Of a DNA stretch of 64,000 nt, positions 1 to 12,619 are shown one piece after another (position 1 is the first letter of the stretch; every line of letters starts with the position of its first letter). The notes beneath the pieces were generated by a model, which saw nothing but the letters and a program-made list of their open reading frames with translations, was not told where the DNA came from and did no database searches. The DNA is taken from assembly GCA_036874045.1 (NCBI GenBank), contig JAZBRI010000011.1:7011001-7075000 (forward strand). The letters are read 5' to 3'. The DNA comes from Cymodocea nodosa. Lineage: Eukaryota; Streptophyta; Magnoliopsida; Alismatales; Cymodoceaceae. Position numbers and translations under genes: made by a program.

Positions 1-1619
1 ATTAAAGTAGAGCAGCATCATGAAGTAGCTAGATTAAGGGCTACCAAAGAAGTTGAAGCTGGTCCTTCGAGACTAGTAATTATAGAAAAAGTAAAACAAG
101 AAGAGCCAGTACCTGTGGCTTGAGGGCCTGAAGAGTCCATTTTTGTAGATTTAATCTCAAAGGAGGAAGAGGAAGACCAAACACAGCTAATTAGAAGAAG
201 GAAAGGAAAGAGATAGTGCATGAAGTTCCTATAGAGATTAAACATGAGCTGAAAATATCAAAAGGGCATGTAGAGCCTATTTTTGTAGAACTGCTATTCG
301 AAGTTGAGGATGAGTAGGAGCAATAGCAGCAAGAGCAAAGAGAAGAAGAAAAATAGGCTGAAATTAGTCTACGGCCTGTACTAACAGAAGAAACTGAAAT
401 TAGGGCAGAAGCTGATTTGCCCGTGACTCCATCCCAATCTACCACAGAATCAGAAAGAACAATGACAATGCATATTGGTAGTCAAGAGGAAGAAGAAAGA
501 GTAGAAACTGAACAAGAAGCTGAACAAGTACACATTGAACAAGAAAGAAATGACTCGATAGATTCTACTGAAGAGGGAGAAACTCTTCAATAATTAATTG
601 AAAGAATTCAAGATAGAGTAGAGAGTTTTGTTGGCTCTCCACCACAGATAGAAGCAAAAGCAAAAATGCAAGAATCTTTGAATCATTTCCAGCAAATTCA
701 AGTTCATCATATGGAAGAAGAAATTCAAAAACAAACCCCTCTAGAGCAACAAATTCAAATTCCTAACCCCGCTGAAGCTACCATTCTAAATGAAGTACAC
801 TTTTGGAGTCAGGAAGCTTATAATAAATATCAAGAGATAAAGAGGTATGATATTATATATAGTAGACCAATAAACTAGGACGGTGTGCAAGAAATTAAGG
901 ACTTATTTGAGTTTCAAGGTCTACTGCAATTTATTTCTCAGTAGAGAGGGCATGCAGTATACAAAAATCTAGTGCCCTACTTTTATGCTAATTTGAGAGA
1001 AGGAGAAAGTGGATTAATTTCCAACATGGAGCAAGCTAATGTACAGATAACACCAAAGCTTCTCCACAATATTTTCGGACTAAGAAATGAAGGAATTGAA
1101 ATTCTAGAAGAAACAACTATAGTGGAATGGGGTGAATAGGAAATAAAACTGTGCATAGCCATCGACCCTAGTGTGCCATTATTGAACAAACTAAAGTACT
1201 TAAATGGAAAGGCACACATGGTTGCAACCATACTGGTAAAAACTATTTATCAAAGACAAGGCCACGACATTGAACTTAGTTAATTTGTCAAGTGGGCCAC
1301 ATATGCAGTTGTGAACAGAATTCAATTTAATTGGTACAAAGTATTTATCTCCAAATTGAGAGTAGTAAAGAATAAATTTTTTTATGGATATCTGATTCCA
1401 CTACTGATGGTGGATAGTAGTATCGATTTCACGAAATGGACATCCAAAAGGATAAGATTAAGAACTATTTCAATGAAGGAATACAAAAATTATGCTGTAG
1501 CTGCTGAGATTGTTAGACCTTCTAGAGGCATTATAGGGGCTGTTGAGAGGATAAATCAATTAAAACAACAATTAGAAAAACTCTAGATGGAAGTAGATGA
1601 ACTTAGGAAAAAAGACTAA
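1..1619 (+). pseudogene. Athila-type accessory ORF, C-terminal part (copy 1)
   Basis: Relic of the long ORF that follows pol in the Athila-type elements here; it enters from the left edge of the window. It aligns by eye over its whole length with about 22760-24362. Recognisable segments are an acidic Glu/Gln-rich linker, then a globular part with FWSQEAY near 810 and FYANL near 980, and a closing coiled-coil-like stretch ending LKQQLEKL. This resembles the domain called putative plant transposon protein, known from Athila accessory ORFs (identification from memory of the family, not a search). Function is unknown; such ORFs have been called env-like, but I see no convincing transmembrane segment or signal peptide. 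The copy is broken in several places. Confidence 0.6.
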
Positions 1620-2016
1620 TTGTATTGTTCGTCTACTTATATTTGTATTGAAAAATATCTGACTAAATGTAAATGTAACTATTTATATAAGTGAATGTTT
1701 GAATTTCAGATGTTTTTGAATTCGTGTTTGAGAATGAATGATATAATTGAGAACTGTATTGAATATTATATAACTGTTTAAACAATGAGTAAGACTGTTT
1801 AAAAGATTTTATGAATGACATGGTTAAATGCATGATAATTGGTTAATGCCTAAATATATATGCATGTTGAAAAGTAAAATATAAATGATGCACAATAGGA
1901 AATGAACTATAAGTTAAATATGCATATAATGTTTAGATTTAAGTGAGTTAAATTAGAAACTGCATTAATGACATGTATTTAACTTTAATTAAGTTGACAA
2001 AATGTAGAGAAAGAAA
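1620..2016 (+). mobile_element. Non-coding region downstream of accessory ORF copy 1
   Basis: AT-rich non-coding DNA that matches the sequence downstream of the other Athila accessory ORF (24363-25880), sharing phrases such as TGAATTTCAGAT and ATGCATGATAATTGG. The similarity stops at about 2010-2016, where copia-derived sequence of the opposite orientation begins. No ORF is seen. Confidence 0.6.
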
Positions 2017-2759
2017 AACATCAAAAGTAATTGTAATTGAAATACTTAAATATCAAAATGAAGAAAACTGAAACAATGAAATACTGAAAGATTTGACATA
2101 ATGTGATATGATATTTTTGTTCAACATTTCATGTGCTTCTAATCTTCATTCAATACTAGAAAACTTAAAGTGTTAGATAATAAACCAAATATTCTCTAAT
2201 AAATAGATTTCTTAAGCATAATCAAGTAATTTCGAACTTTCAATCTCATATATAAGTATAAATAGTGTATCTTTATGAAACACAATTAGAGATTGATATA
2301 TGTTAGCGCATCATGTTAGTAATAAGTTAATCATCTAAACTATTGCACCAACTTTTTTTTTCTTTTTTTTTTAATACACATCTATTGGACTTTTGTCCAT
2401 CGATATTCTGAAAATAAAGCACAAACAAAAAGTGAGATAATACTATTGTTAGATATCAATTCTAAATAATAGGAAATAAGATATAGATTTATAACTTTAT
2501 ATGAAGGATTTCAGTTATCAACTCTTCAATCATACTTAATGCATCTAACAATTAGATCAAAATTTGAAATATTTATCTAAACTTAAGTTTCTCTTCTGAA
2601 ATTAGATTTTTAGCACATTTAATGTTAAAATTTTAATTGATACTATATAATTATCAAATTATATGAAAATAATTAACATTTGCAATATCAAAAACATCGT
2701 AAATTAGTTAAAACATTAAAATACTTAAAATCAGGATGCACTAGATAGCTTTTTAAATA
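2017..2759 (-). mobile_element. Copia (SIRE-type) post-pol non-coding region
   Basis: Non-coding, AT-rich, with a long T-run near 2347-2372. Positions 2017-2195 are nearly identical to 36895-37066, which lies in the corresponding place upstream of another accessory ORF. The stretch runs directly into a copia RNase H tail (2760-2967), so in minus orientation it is the region between pol and the accessory ORF of a SIRE-type element. Confidence 0.55.
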
Positions 2760-2967
2760 TCACGTAGTTTGCATACACCTAAATTTCTTCTTAGATTAGA
2801 AAATGTATTTTCATCTAGTAGTTTAGTAAATAGGTCTGCTAATTGTTCAGTTGTAGGGATAAAATTTAATTTAATCTTTCTTTTTAGAATATTATCCCTT
2901 AAGAAATGATGTCTAACTTTAATATGTTTTGACCTAGAGTGTAATACAAGATTTTTAGAAAGACTAA
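2760..2967 (-). pseudogene. Copia RNase H C-terminal tail
   Basis: Read on the minus strand this encodes the end of a Ty1/copia RNase H. It contains the family hallmarks SKHIKVRHHFLRD and TEQLADLFTKLL, the region that closes copia pol. A closely similar tail ends the pol at about 43915-44100. Only this tail is present, directly beside an LTR piece, so the copy is a fragment of a much rearranged element. Confidence 0.75.
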
Positions 2968-3236
2968 TGTAGGATCGTCTATATCACAAGAGGGGGGCTG
3001 AATTGTGTCTTTAGTAATTAAACTAGCGAATAAAACAAGAGCACAAAACACTCGTAAATGAAATTCTATTCTTTTATTTCAAGACAGAATTTACAATATC
3101 TTTTCAGCTCAATTCCCTTCTTGATGGTTTTGATACAGTAATTTTTGATATACAATTCAAATAGGAAAACAAAGCTTTTTTTCAAAACTAATTTTGAATT
3201 GTATAAAACCTGATCTTTATGCACACATCTCTTTTC
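2968..3236 (-). mobile_element. SIRE-type copia LTR fragment (U5 side)
   Basis: Starts TGTAGGATCGT and matches 49096-49362, the 5' LTR of the SIRE element, with few differences. In element orientation this is the 3' end of the LTR, with the G/C-run before the terminal CA (CACCC type) typical of SIRE/Maximus LTRs. Similarity ends by eye at about 3236. Confidence 0.7.
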
Positions 3237-4574
3237 TTTCTATATAATTTAGAATCTAAAGTGCACACTTATTTTGCTTTCTATGTACACAGTTAGACTC
3301 AAGTGTGAAGTCCTGTATATGGCCATTTTTGTCAACATATACTAATTGTTTTCTATAGTTTTATTGGCTTTTTATTATATGTGGTTAGACTCAAGAGTAA
3401 AGTCACATGTGTCATCAATCATTGTGTGCTTCAAAGGACATTTGACATCATTTTGCCAATATAATTAAAATACAGCATGTAGAAAATCAAGTCTACTTAT
3501 AGAAAATTATAGAAAGATAAGTGACATTTCGAAACTCTCTTATCTCTAGGATTAGTAAAATCTCGCAAGTCTGTAAAAATAGAATGCATTAAAGTTCTTC
3601 ACCTTAGTTGAAGCGAGCCCATAGGAATGCATTTGACACTTTATTTAGAACTAAGATTTCATGCATACACACCTTAGTTTTCTTTTTCGTCTCTTTTAGT
3701 AGAATTTCACAATTCCTCATTCTTTAGGTTATCACTAGACTTTGCATTAAACAAGTGATAACTCACTAATCATGTTAAAATTTACGAAGATAATTTCTTT
3801 GAGAGAGTCTAAATGGATATATCCATTCTATATGTTCTAAAATGATTTTGTATTTGCATCCTACTCTTGCTTGTTTGTTTAGTCACACCATGTATAGGGT
3901 ATTTAAACTAAGATCATATAAGACATATTCTCCACAGACTACATGAGTGTGGAGATGTTTACATGACCCTCTCCTAAGCTCCTAGTTCCATTCACATTTT
4001 GGGTAAAAGTACACATTTTTATCTCTTATATTTTTACACAAATAAGCATTTGCATGCGTCATTATACACCTTAGGATTTCAAGAGGTCAAGAAATTAGAT
4101 ACATAGGGTGTCTAACACTTTCATTATGCATATCTAGAATGGTTATCCAAACTCTTTAGTTAGTAGACCTTTAAAGACTCATTCACTTTATGTATATCTA
4201 TGTATACAACTTAGGTTTTTCTTAGTCTTTCCTTAGATTAGATTAAGTGGTAATTTCATCTTTCTCCTTTTCCTCTAGAGTCCTTACAAATGCTTCCCTT
4301 TTGTGACCCATAAAGTATTACACCTACCTCACATGTTGCTCTAGGCTTTCCTTCTATTCAAAATGTCTCTAGGTATAGCAACTACAAGTCACATCCTTTC
4401 ATTGGGTCTTCCAATCTTGCTAACAATTTGATTACCATGAGGGGTTTTCAAACATCTACCTACCTTCTACATTGCCTTGGACTTCCTTCCACTGAAAATG
4501 TTCAAGGTAACTTGTGTGGGAATGGATGTGGGGTGCTTCAGTCTTGGAGGTGGGTGACATTTCGTGACGCCAAG
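3237..4574. other. Unclassified AT-rich stretch without genes
   Basis: No convincing coding region on either strand. The sequence lacks the repeat words found in neighbouring LTRs and may be the remnant of another LTR or untranslated region. It ends exactly where the Athila LTR at 4575 begins. The short open frame at 4428-4637 shows no recognisable domain. Confidence 0.4.
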
Positions 4575-6335
4575 TGTTTGTGTTTTCCCAGCACTACACT
4601 AGAAAAACTTGGATTTGTTACTTCTATTTTTACTTAGTTAATTTATCTTTATACCTATTCTTTCTTTTAGAAGTAAACAAACAACCTTTAATACAATTTA
4701 GATATTAATTCCAATTTGTACTTTAACTACAAGTGCACAGTGTCTATTGTATCAGTGTGCAAGTACAGGTCGATCTCACAGGGAATTGTTGACGAATTTA
4801 AGAAATGTTTGATTGTGAACAATTCAAATTTATATTCTATAAGCACTTCGTTGAGTTATAGTTAACTCAACGGACTAAGTTCGTTGAGTTATGGCTAACT
4901 CAACGGACTATCCTCGTGGACTTAAGTTAACTCCACGAGCTTGTCTCATCTTTATAATACTAATATTTACAGAGGAATTCGGCCAACCATTGGGCGATTC
5001 CACAAATTGTAAATAACATCAATTAAGCTTTTTAATGCTAGTTAACATTGGATTTATCATTAAGCAATACTAACATTCAGATGATTCAAATAGTTACCAT
5101 TAAAATCGTTAAGTTTTTTTGTACGAACCAATTTCAGTAAACTATAAAATTAAAACTAACATAAAACAATCATAAAACTGATACAGATAACATTAATCAC
5201 GATACAACACAAACAATACAACACTCAAATATAACATACAAACAAAGATAAATTATTTTTGGTATTTTTGTTTTGATGTGAACATGGAAATGGGCGAAAG
5301 GTGAAATGTAAAGTAATCTCACTTAGACAGTAAATACTTCTGACACTACTTGCAATGCGATTACACCACTGAAAATTAAACCACTTACAATTCTGTCTCC
5401 TCTCCCTATAGAATCACGAGTCTAGAATTGCAAGATGATCTCCTCTTCAGCATACAGGCATCAACCCGAAGCCAAGGCTAAAAGCTTTACGATCTCCTGA
5501 AATATGAGTCGGCGCTTGGTGAAAATGTCTTCCCTTCCCGCGATGCGATCACTCCTCACAGTGGTTGTCAAGCACTGTGTTTGGCTTAGAATCGACCCGA
5601 CATCAGGCAAGTATCCTCACAGACCTCCGATGATTGGTGATTATGTTGGTGATAACAATGGTTGGTGTGATACTTCGGAGAATTGCCGAACTGTCTGTAG
5701 AAAGCTCGGTACTCCTCTATATACACTGGCCATCCATCGATCACACTTTCTTCTTTTCTTTTATATTTCTTCAGTAGTAACTACTTCTACTTGAATGATC
5801 GGTTGGATTTCCTTCCTTCAGATCAACGACGATGCTTCCTTCTCCATGCGCGATTGAATTCCTGCATGATACGTGCAAACGTGGTTTTTCCTTCCAACTA
5901 TCTGTTCCTACAACCGCTACAGTGGCATTTTGGAAAATAACTACAAAATACATGCAATAAAGAAATAAGCCGCTAACCTAACGCGTTACCTTAGTGTATA
6001 TTCATGTAACTCAACGCGTACAGTTATGCTAACTAACTTAACAAGTTATAACTTAAGTAAATCTACCAGATCTCGACACGTGTCATCAGCAGTTTAAACA
6101 TAAAATAACATTTCGGAGAGTTACAGGTATAACTATCCGATGCTTAGATGCATTTTCGGATAGTTACAGCTAACTCACCGAAAATTCACTTAAGACATTC
6201 ATTCTAGTTTTGACACGTGTACATCTAGAAATAATAAAATATTCTCTCTAAACATAACTGTTCGGCAATTTAAACATAACTATCTGATACATATTCGGTC
6301 TGTTAAACATAATTGTCCGAATTTATTCGGTATTC
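4575..6335 (-). mobile_element. Athila-type LTR (subfamily A), incomplete or solo
   Basis: Begins TGTTTGTGTTTTCCC and aligns with the LTRs at 9678-11479 and 17888-19729 and with the pieces at 59870-61022, with which it forms a distinct subfamily in the 5950-6330 part. The Athila-like U5 signature (tgcaagtacaggtcgat, near 4760) is present. It holds three consecutive stem-loop sequences at 4849-4872, 4882-4905 and 4914-4940, and further inverted repeats with G-box-like ACGTGT at about 6070-6220. No flanking target duplication or adjacent internal region was found. Confidence 0.8.
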
Positions 6336-7250
6336 CCTTGCAAATGCGTATATATCCTATTTACTGTAAATTCCAGTGCATGCCTCATTTTGTTATATGT
6401 TGTACGACTTGATTTCTCTGAGTTATATGTCATGTTATAGCTTGTTTTGTAATTAATTTAAGTGTACAATACGTATGCAGAGTTGTTGGAATTTTTTCGA
6501 ATGTATTTCTTTAGATTTTCGATTATTCTTTCAAATGTAGCATCTACTTTGTTTTACTGGTCGAGTGATAGAAATTGTGCTCAACACCTTCGTGTTGTCT
6601 TGCTCTTATGCATTTCAAAATGTTTTTTTGTAAATTTTCTTTATTAGAACAATGAGCTATCTTTCAAGGTGAGGTGATTTCGTGGTGTTTCATGAAGATT
6701 TGATTGAGTTATGATTTTTGCACCAATGATGCGTTTTTGGAAAGTTTTCAGAATCATTTTGCGCACTATTCGTATATCTAACTTTGGTAACATCCTAGAG
6801 TGATTTAATCCTGGAAATTACTGCCATTTTAAAGATAACTCAATGACCTTTCCAACCAATATTTTATCTAGATTTTTCAATATCCAGGTTGGAAGGTAGA
6901 AGAGTTAGAATTTGGACTTAATTTCTGTGATTCCAGAGATGTGAAATAATGATTTTCTTAAGTTTTCAAGCTATTAATTCTAGGAATTTTGGTTTTATGC
7001 TATCTTTGAAATTCTTATTTTATTCATGTAAATTGTAATTCAATTGCACGTAATTAGAATTTTAATTGTGGATTTAATGGTGTGGATATTTAATCAAACA
7101 ATAATTTTAATAAAATTATTTAAAACAAACTCCTTGTGAATTCGACCTATACTTGTACATGCTTATTACAATAGGCACCGTGCATTTGAAGTTATAAATG
7201 TAAAATTTGTGTTTTTACCATTTAATTTAACAACACATAAAAGCATTACA
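6336..7250 (+). mobile_element. Athila-type LTR, 3' part (U5 side) of the old plus-strand element
   Basis: Non-coding. Near 7138-7190 it carries the U5 signature seen in Athila LTRs (cgacctatacttgtacat, then a caccgtgcatttg phrase) in plus orientation. The gag-pol relic of the same orientation starts at 7253, so this is probably the 5' LTR of that element, although no primer-binding site could be found between them. Its sequence differs clearly from the subfamily at 4575. Confidence 0.5.
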
Positions 7251-7252
7251 TT

Positions 7253-9672
7253 ATGCAACAGGAAAACATAAATGAAAACTTTAATGTTACAGATTTACAT
7301 AATTTGCAAGATATACAAACAAAAGAAAGTACCAATACAATAGAATTTAAAGAGTGTAATTTAAAACTAAAAATAGTTAAATATCATAAACATAAAAATG
7401 AAATACAAGAACGTCACGAAAGTAATGAAAATCTAGAAGATGTATGTATAATATTAAGATCTGGAACTGATATATACCACCAAGAATTCAAAAAGAAAGT
7501 AATATGAAGGTGGATAAGAACAAAATTCAAAATGATAATGAAAATATAATATCTGAAAACTTAGAAATCAATGAAGACAAAACTGAATATGAAAATGAGA
7601 CTAAAAATGATCAATCAAATGAAATGAAAGACAAAGATCTTGTAAATCACAATCAGTAACACCCTATTCTGAAAGATTAATACAAACATTTCCTAAGAAA
7701 CAAGAAAAAATTAGAGAAATTTTTGAAAAAGTACAAGTTAACATTCCTTTGTTGGATTTATTGCAGAAAATGCCACCTTGTGCTAAGTTTCTTAAGGATT
7801 AGTGTACTAAAAATAAAAAAAAAGTTTTAAGGAAAGTCTTTTTAGCTGAGCAAAGTAGTTCCCTATTTCTGCCACAAATCCCTAAAAAGTTAGTTGATCT
7901 TGGAATTCCTGTTATACCATGCACCATAGGAAATACCATTCTAGAAAGAACCTTAATAGACCTAGGTGCAGGTATAAATGTTATGCCGAGTAATATATTT
8001 GCATCCTTAGGATTAGAAGGCTTAATCCCTACTAGGACTGTTATTCAATTAGCTGATAGAAGTATAAGATACCCTAGAGGAAAAATAGAGGATGTCTTAA
8101 TTAAAATCAAGAACTTCATATATCCTATTGATATTGTGATTTTAGACTCCCAACAAATTAAGCGTCAAAATCATAATACATCTTTAATTTTAGGTAGACC
8201 ATTCTTAGTCACATCAAGGGTTGTTATAAATTGTAAAACTAAAGTGATGAAGTTAGCATATGGTAATGAGGATACTTAATTAAACATTTTCAAACCAGAA
8301 AAGTTTGAGAAGTTAGAAATGTCCTTACATTATAGACTTTTTAGAGGATGAGAGAGATATGCTAGATGATGTGATTCAAGAAGAATTAAATAGGCAACTA
8401 AATTATAAAACTTTAGAAGTAAGTGAAAGCATAAATGTAAAAGGAGATCAGGAAGAGATTTACAAAGAAGATGAGAATGTTCAATTAGGAGCTTTAGCTT
8501 TTGATGGTCAACATTTAAATTTAAAACATTTACCTCCTGAATTAACCTATATATTTCTAGAAGAAAAACGAACATGTCCAATCATTATTGCTTCAGATTT
8601 AAAAGAGGATAAAATTTCTAAATTAAAAGATGTAGTAAAAACTTATAAAGAAGCAATAGGATGGACTATGACTGATATAAAAGGGTTAAGTGTAACTTTA
8701 TGCTGTCACCACATATATTTAGAGGAGAATGCTAAACCAGTTTGAATTCTTGAGAAGAGATTAAATCTAAATCTTAAAGAAGTAGTTAGGAAAGAAATAG
8801 TGAAATAGTTAGATAATGATATAATTTATCTGATTTCTGATAGCTCTTGGGTTAGTCCAATCCATGTAGTTCCTAAGAAATCAGGATTAACAGTTATTAG
8901 GAATGAAAGTTAGGAATTGATACCTACTAGAATTCAATCAGGCTGGAGAGTGTGTATAGACTATAGAAAGTTGAATGTTGTGACTAGGAAAGATCATTTT
9001 CCCTTACCTTTTATAGATCAAATGCTAGAGAAATTAGTAGGGCAAGAATATTTTTATTTCCTAAACGGGTATTCAGGATATAACCAAGTTCCAGTAGCAT
9101 TAGAGGATCAAGAAAAAATAACTTTCACCTGTCCTAATAGAACTTATGCTTTTAAGAGAATACCATTCAGATTATGCAATGCACTAGCCACCTTTCAAAG
9201 GTGTATGCAGGCATATTCACTAGAATGATTTAAGATTTTTTAGAAATATTTATGGATGATTTTACTGTATATGGAACTTCATATGAAGTGTGTTTAAACA
9301 ATTTAAACCAACTATTAAAATGTTGTGTGGAAAAATGTCACTTCATGGTTCAACAAGAAATAGTCTTGGGACATGTTGTTTCAAAGAAAGGGTTGGAAGT
9401 AGATAAAGCTAAAATAGAAGTAATTTCTAATCTACTAGAACCTAAATCAATAAAAGATATTAGATTATTTCTAGGACATGCAGGATTTTATAGAAGATTT
9501 ATTAAAGATTTTAGCAAAATATCTAGACCTTTAACTAATCTATTAAAAGATGTCCCATTCAACTTTGATAAAAATTACAAAGAATCATTTTTCAAGCTTA
9601 AGACTAGCTTAATTTCAACTCCTACAATACAAGCACCTAATTAGAGCCATCCATTTGAATTAATGTGCAATG
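7253..9672 (+). pseudogene. Athila gag C-terminus, protease and reverse transcriptase (first half of split pol)
   Basis: Plus-strand relic of Athila gag-pol. Recognisable parts in order: charged gag C-terminal region with VCIILRSGTDI (about 7440); aspartic protease region ending GINVMPS at about 7970-7990; linker; reverse transcriptase with CIDYRKLNVVTRKDHFPLPF (from about 8950), FLNGYSGYNQ and the active-site block FMDDFTVYG (from about 9250); then the GFYRRFIKDFSKI thumb region. It corresponds closely to 14800-17000 of the nested element. The coding relic is split at 9677 by the Athila element at 9678-19729 and resumes at 19730. It is an old copy with many breaks. Confidence 0.85.
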
Positions 9673-9677
9673 CATCT
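9673..9677. repeat. Target-site duplication catct (left copy)
   Basis: The five bases before the terminal TG of the nested Athila element match 19730-19734 exactly. The uninterrupted sequence can be seen at about 62930 in the homologous pol (gatgcatctgattttgc). Confidence 0.9.
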
Positions 9678-11479
9678 TGTTCGTGTTTTCCCAACACTAC
9701 ACTAGAAAAACTTGGATTTGTTACTTCTATTTTTACTTAGTTAATTTATCTTTATGCCTATTCTTTCTTTTAGAAGTAAACAAACAACCTTTAATACAAT
9801 TTAGATATTAATTCTAATTTGTACTTTAACTACAAGTGTACAGTGTCTATTGTATCAGTGTGCAAGTACAGGTCGATCCCATAGGGAATTACTAACGAAT
9901 TTAAGAAATGTTTGATTGTGAACAATTCAAATTTATATTCAATAAGCACTCTATTGAGTTACAGTTAACTCAACGGACTAAGTTCGTTGAGTTATTGATA
10001 ATTCAACGGACTATCCTCGTGGACTTAAGTTAACTCCACGAGCCTGTCTCTTCTTTATAATATTGCTAATTACAGAGGAATTCGGCCAACCATTGGGCAA
10101 TTCCATAGATTGTAAATAACATCAATTAAGCTTTTTAATGCTAGTTAACATTGGATTTATCATTATGCAATACTAACATTCAGATGATTCAAACAGTAAC
10201 CATTAAAATCTTTAAGTTGTTTTGTACGAACCAATTTCAGTAAATTGTAAAATTAAAACTAACATAAAACAATCATAAAATTGATACAGATAATATTAAT
10301 CACGATACAACACCAACAATACAATACTCAAATACAACATACAAACAAAGATAAATTGTTTTTGGTATTTTTGTTTTGATGTGATGGGCAAAAGGTGAAA
10401 TGTAAAGTAATTTCACTTGATAGTAAATACTTCCGACACTACTTGCAATGCGATTACACCACTGAAAATTGAACCACTTACAATTATGTCTCCTCTCCCT
10501 ATAGAATCATGAGTCCAGAATTGCAAGATGATGTCCTCTTCAGCATACAGGCATCAACCTGAAGCCAAGGCTAAAAGCTTTACGATCTCTTAAAATATGA
10601 GTCGGTGCTTGGTGAAAATGTCTTCCCTTCCCGCGATGCGATCACTCCTCACAGTGGTTGTCAGGCACCATGTTTGGCTCGGAATCGACCCAACATCAAG
10701 CAAGTATCCTCATAGACCTCCGATGATTGGTGATTATGGCGGTGATACGATGGTTGGTGTGATACTTCGGAGAATCGTCGATACTGTCTGCAGAAAGCTC
10801 GATGCTCCTCCTCTGTATACACTGGTCGTCCATCGATCACCCTCTTTCTTTTTTTCTTCTTTTCTTTTATATTTCTTCAGTGGTAACTGCTTCTACTTGA
10901 ATGGTCGGTTGGATTTCCTTCCTTCAGATCAACAGCGATGATTTCTTTCTCCCTACGCGATTGAATTCCTGCGTGATACGTGCAAACGTGGTTTTTCCTT
11001 CCAACTATGTGTTCCTGCAACCGCTACAGTGGCATATTAGAAAATATATAGTCTGTGGAGTTACAGATAACTCAACGGACTTCTTTCGTTGAATTAACTA
11101 TAAAACACGTGCAAAAATAACAACTTAAGTTTATAACGCTAACCTAACCCGTTGCCTTAGTGTATTGTCATGTAACTCAACGCGTGCAATTATACTAACT
11201 TAACGAGTTTTAACGTAAGTAAATCTACCAGCTCTCAACACGTGTCAGCAGTAGTTTAAACATAAAATAACATTTTGGAGAATTACAGGTATAACTATCC
11301 GATGCTCAGATGCATTTTCAGATACTTAAGAATTTCACAGCCTGCAATTTACTGACAGTTCATAAATGTACTAAATTAACATTAATTCCCCAAAATTAAG
11401 CAGATTCTTCAATTAAAGCATATAACAGTGCAATTATAACATAATGGCTTAATTCTCATATGATAAGCTAAATATTATA
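9678..11479 (-). repeat. 3' LTR of the nested Athila element
   Basis: Aligns with 17888-19729 over nearly its whole length. It contains the stem-loop array at about 9957-10045 and again near 11050-11100, plus inverted repeats of the TTCGG type near 11277-11330. The inner boundary is not clean; similarity to the other LTR ends near 11479. Confidence 0.88.
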
Positions 11480-11489
11480 ACATAATGGC

Positions 11490-12326
11490 TTAATCCTCTT
11501 CATCTTCTGAAATTAAATCTACAAAAGTAGGCTTTGCAGGCCTTCGAGCTACAGGTACTGGCTCTTCCTGTTTAACTTTTCCTATAATTACTTGTCTCAA
11601 AGGACCAGCTTCATCTTCTTTTGCAGTAGGTTTGGCAACAGTTCTGGCAGTAGCTGCGTGATGCTGTTCCACTTTGATTTTATATTGGGCTTTCAACTTT
11701 TCTACAACCCTCTTTTTGTACAATGCATCAAACACCAAGTGTGCTTTAGCCACTACCAAATCTTCCAATTCTCCTTTGTTTTTTCCAACTTGAACCAGTT
11801 CTGCAAATTCTCTTATTTCTTCTTCAGTCGAAGGCCCCATCATTTCTGCTCGTGTCAATGGCTTAAATGGTGGAACTGAAGATCCAAACTACTGCTCCTC
11901 AGGAACAGGCCTTTCAGCAATTGGTTCCTCCCGTTTTTCAGTTGCCTTCCTTTCTTGCTCCCAGATCACTCGTTTAGCTTGTCTATAGATTCGTCTTTTG
12001 AACCAGAGTCGGGACTTACGCTGGATTAATTCTAGGGCAACTTCATTACTTAGCCTTATTTGTCTTTCTTTACTTACTGCTATTTCTATTGCTATTCTGA
12101 TTCGTGTTTCCATCATTTGAGGTATTCGTATATCCATATCTACTAAATCTCTTCTCAACTTGAAAAGTTCTGATTCTACCTTTTGTAGCTCTTTCTCTCT
12201 TGTCGTATTTCTGATCTTCTGCTGCGTGTGCCACTCTTTTGATTTCTTCAGAAATTCTGATGTATCAACAACATCTTCCCAGAATTCAGGCGTCATCTTC
12301 ATCATCGTGGAGTTACACAACAGCAC
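11490..12326 (-). pseudogene. Accessory ORF of the nested Athila element (N-terminal part)
   Basis: Two open segments (11490-11858 and 11889-12326) encode a highly charged, largely helical protein. It starts about MTPEFWEDVVDTSEF and is rich in Glu, Lys and Arg with long predicted coiled-coil character; it ends in an acidic tail (SEDEED). The counterpart in the older element begins at 22142 and continues with a globular C-terminal domain that this copy does not show before the LTR. No membrane segment is visible. The role is unknown; the position after pol is that of the so-called env-like ORF of Athila elements. A leader with promoter-like features lies upstream (12330-12600). Confidence 0.65.
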
Positions 12327-12329
12327 GTA

Positions 12330-12600
12330 ATCGCTCTGATTTCTACTGTTCTAGATTCTAAATGATTTGTCGGATAATGCCCCCAAAACCCTAGGTTTTA
12401 GTTTAAATAAGCACTCAGTTTAGGCGGGTAATCGGGTCATTTCCTGAACCAACTATTACTATTTTATCCACAGTCTTAGCTACAGTACTCCGTTATGTTA
12501 CTGGTAACTCAACGGAATAAGCTCATTGACTAACTCAAGACTTAACGGAGTAAGCTCGTTGAGTTAAGCGTAACACAATGGACTCCCCATACAAGCAAAT
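12330..12600 (-). promoter_or_regulatory. Candidate internal promoter/leader of the accessory ORF
   Basis: On the minus strand, just before the accessory ORF, there is a TATA-like TATTTAAAC (seen as gtttaaata near 12400), a telo-box-like palindrome aaaccctaggttt (near 12389-12401), and upstream an array of CGTTGAGTTA / TAACTCAACG-type inverted repeats (12488-12590) like those in the element's own LTR. The leader from about 12420 to 12326 is recognisably conserved at 22020-22141 upstream of the other accessory ORF. Promoter function is inferred. Confidence 0.45.
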
Positions 12601-12619
12601 ATAATAAAAATATTACAGA

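Noticed and set aside
1-1619. Accessory ORF considered as a true envelope gene
   Set aside because: No signal peptide, transmembrane segment or cleavage site is visible; charged coiled-coil and plant-transposon-protein-like domain instead.
4849-4940. Regular hairpins considered as a CRISPR array or Rho-independent terminators
   Set aside because: The organism is a plant, units differ, there are no unique equal-length spacers, and the copies sit at the same place in several LTRs.
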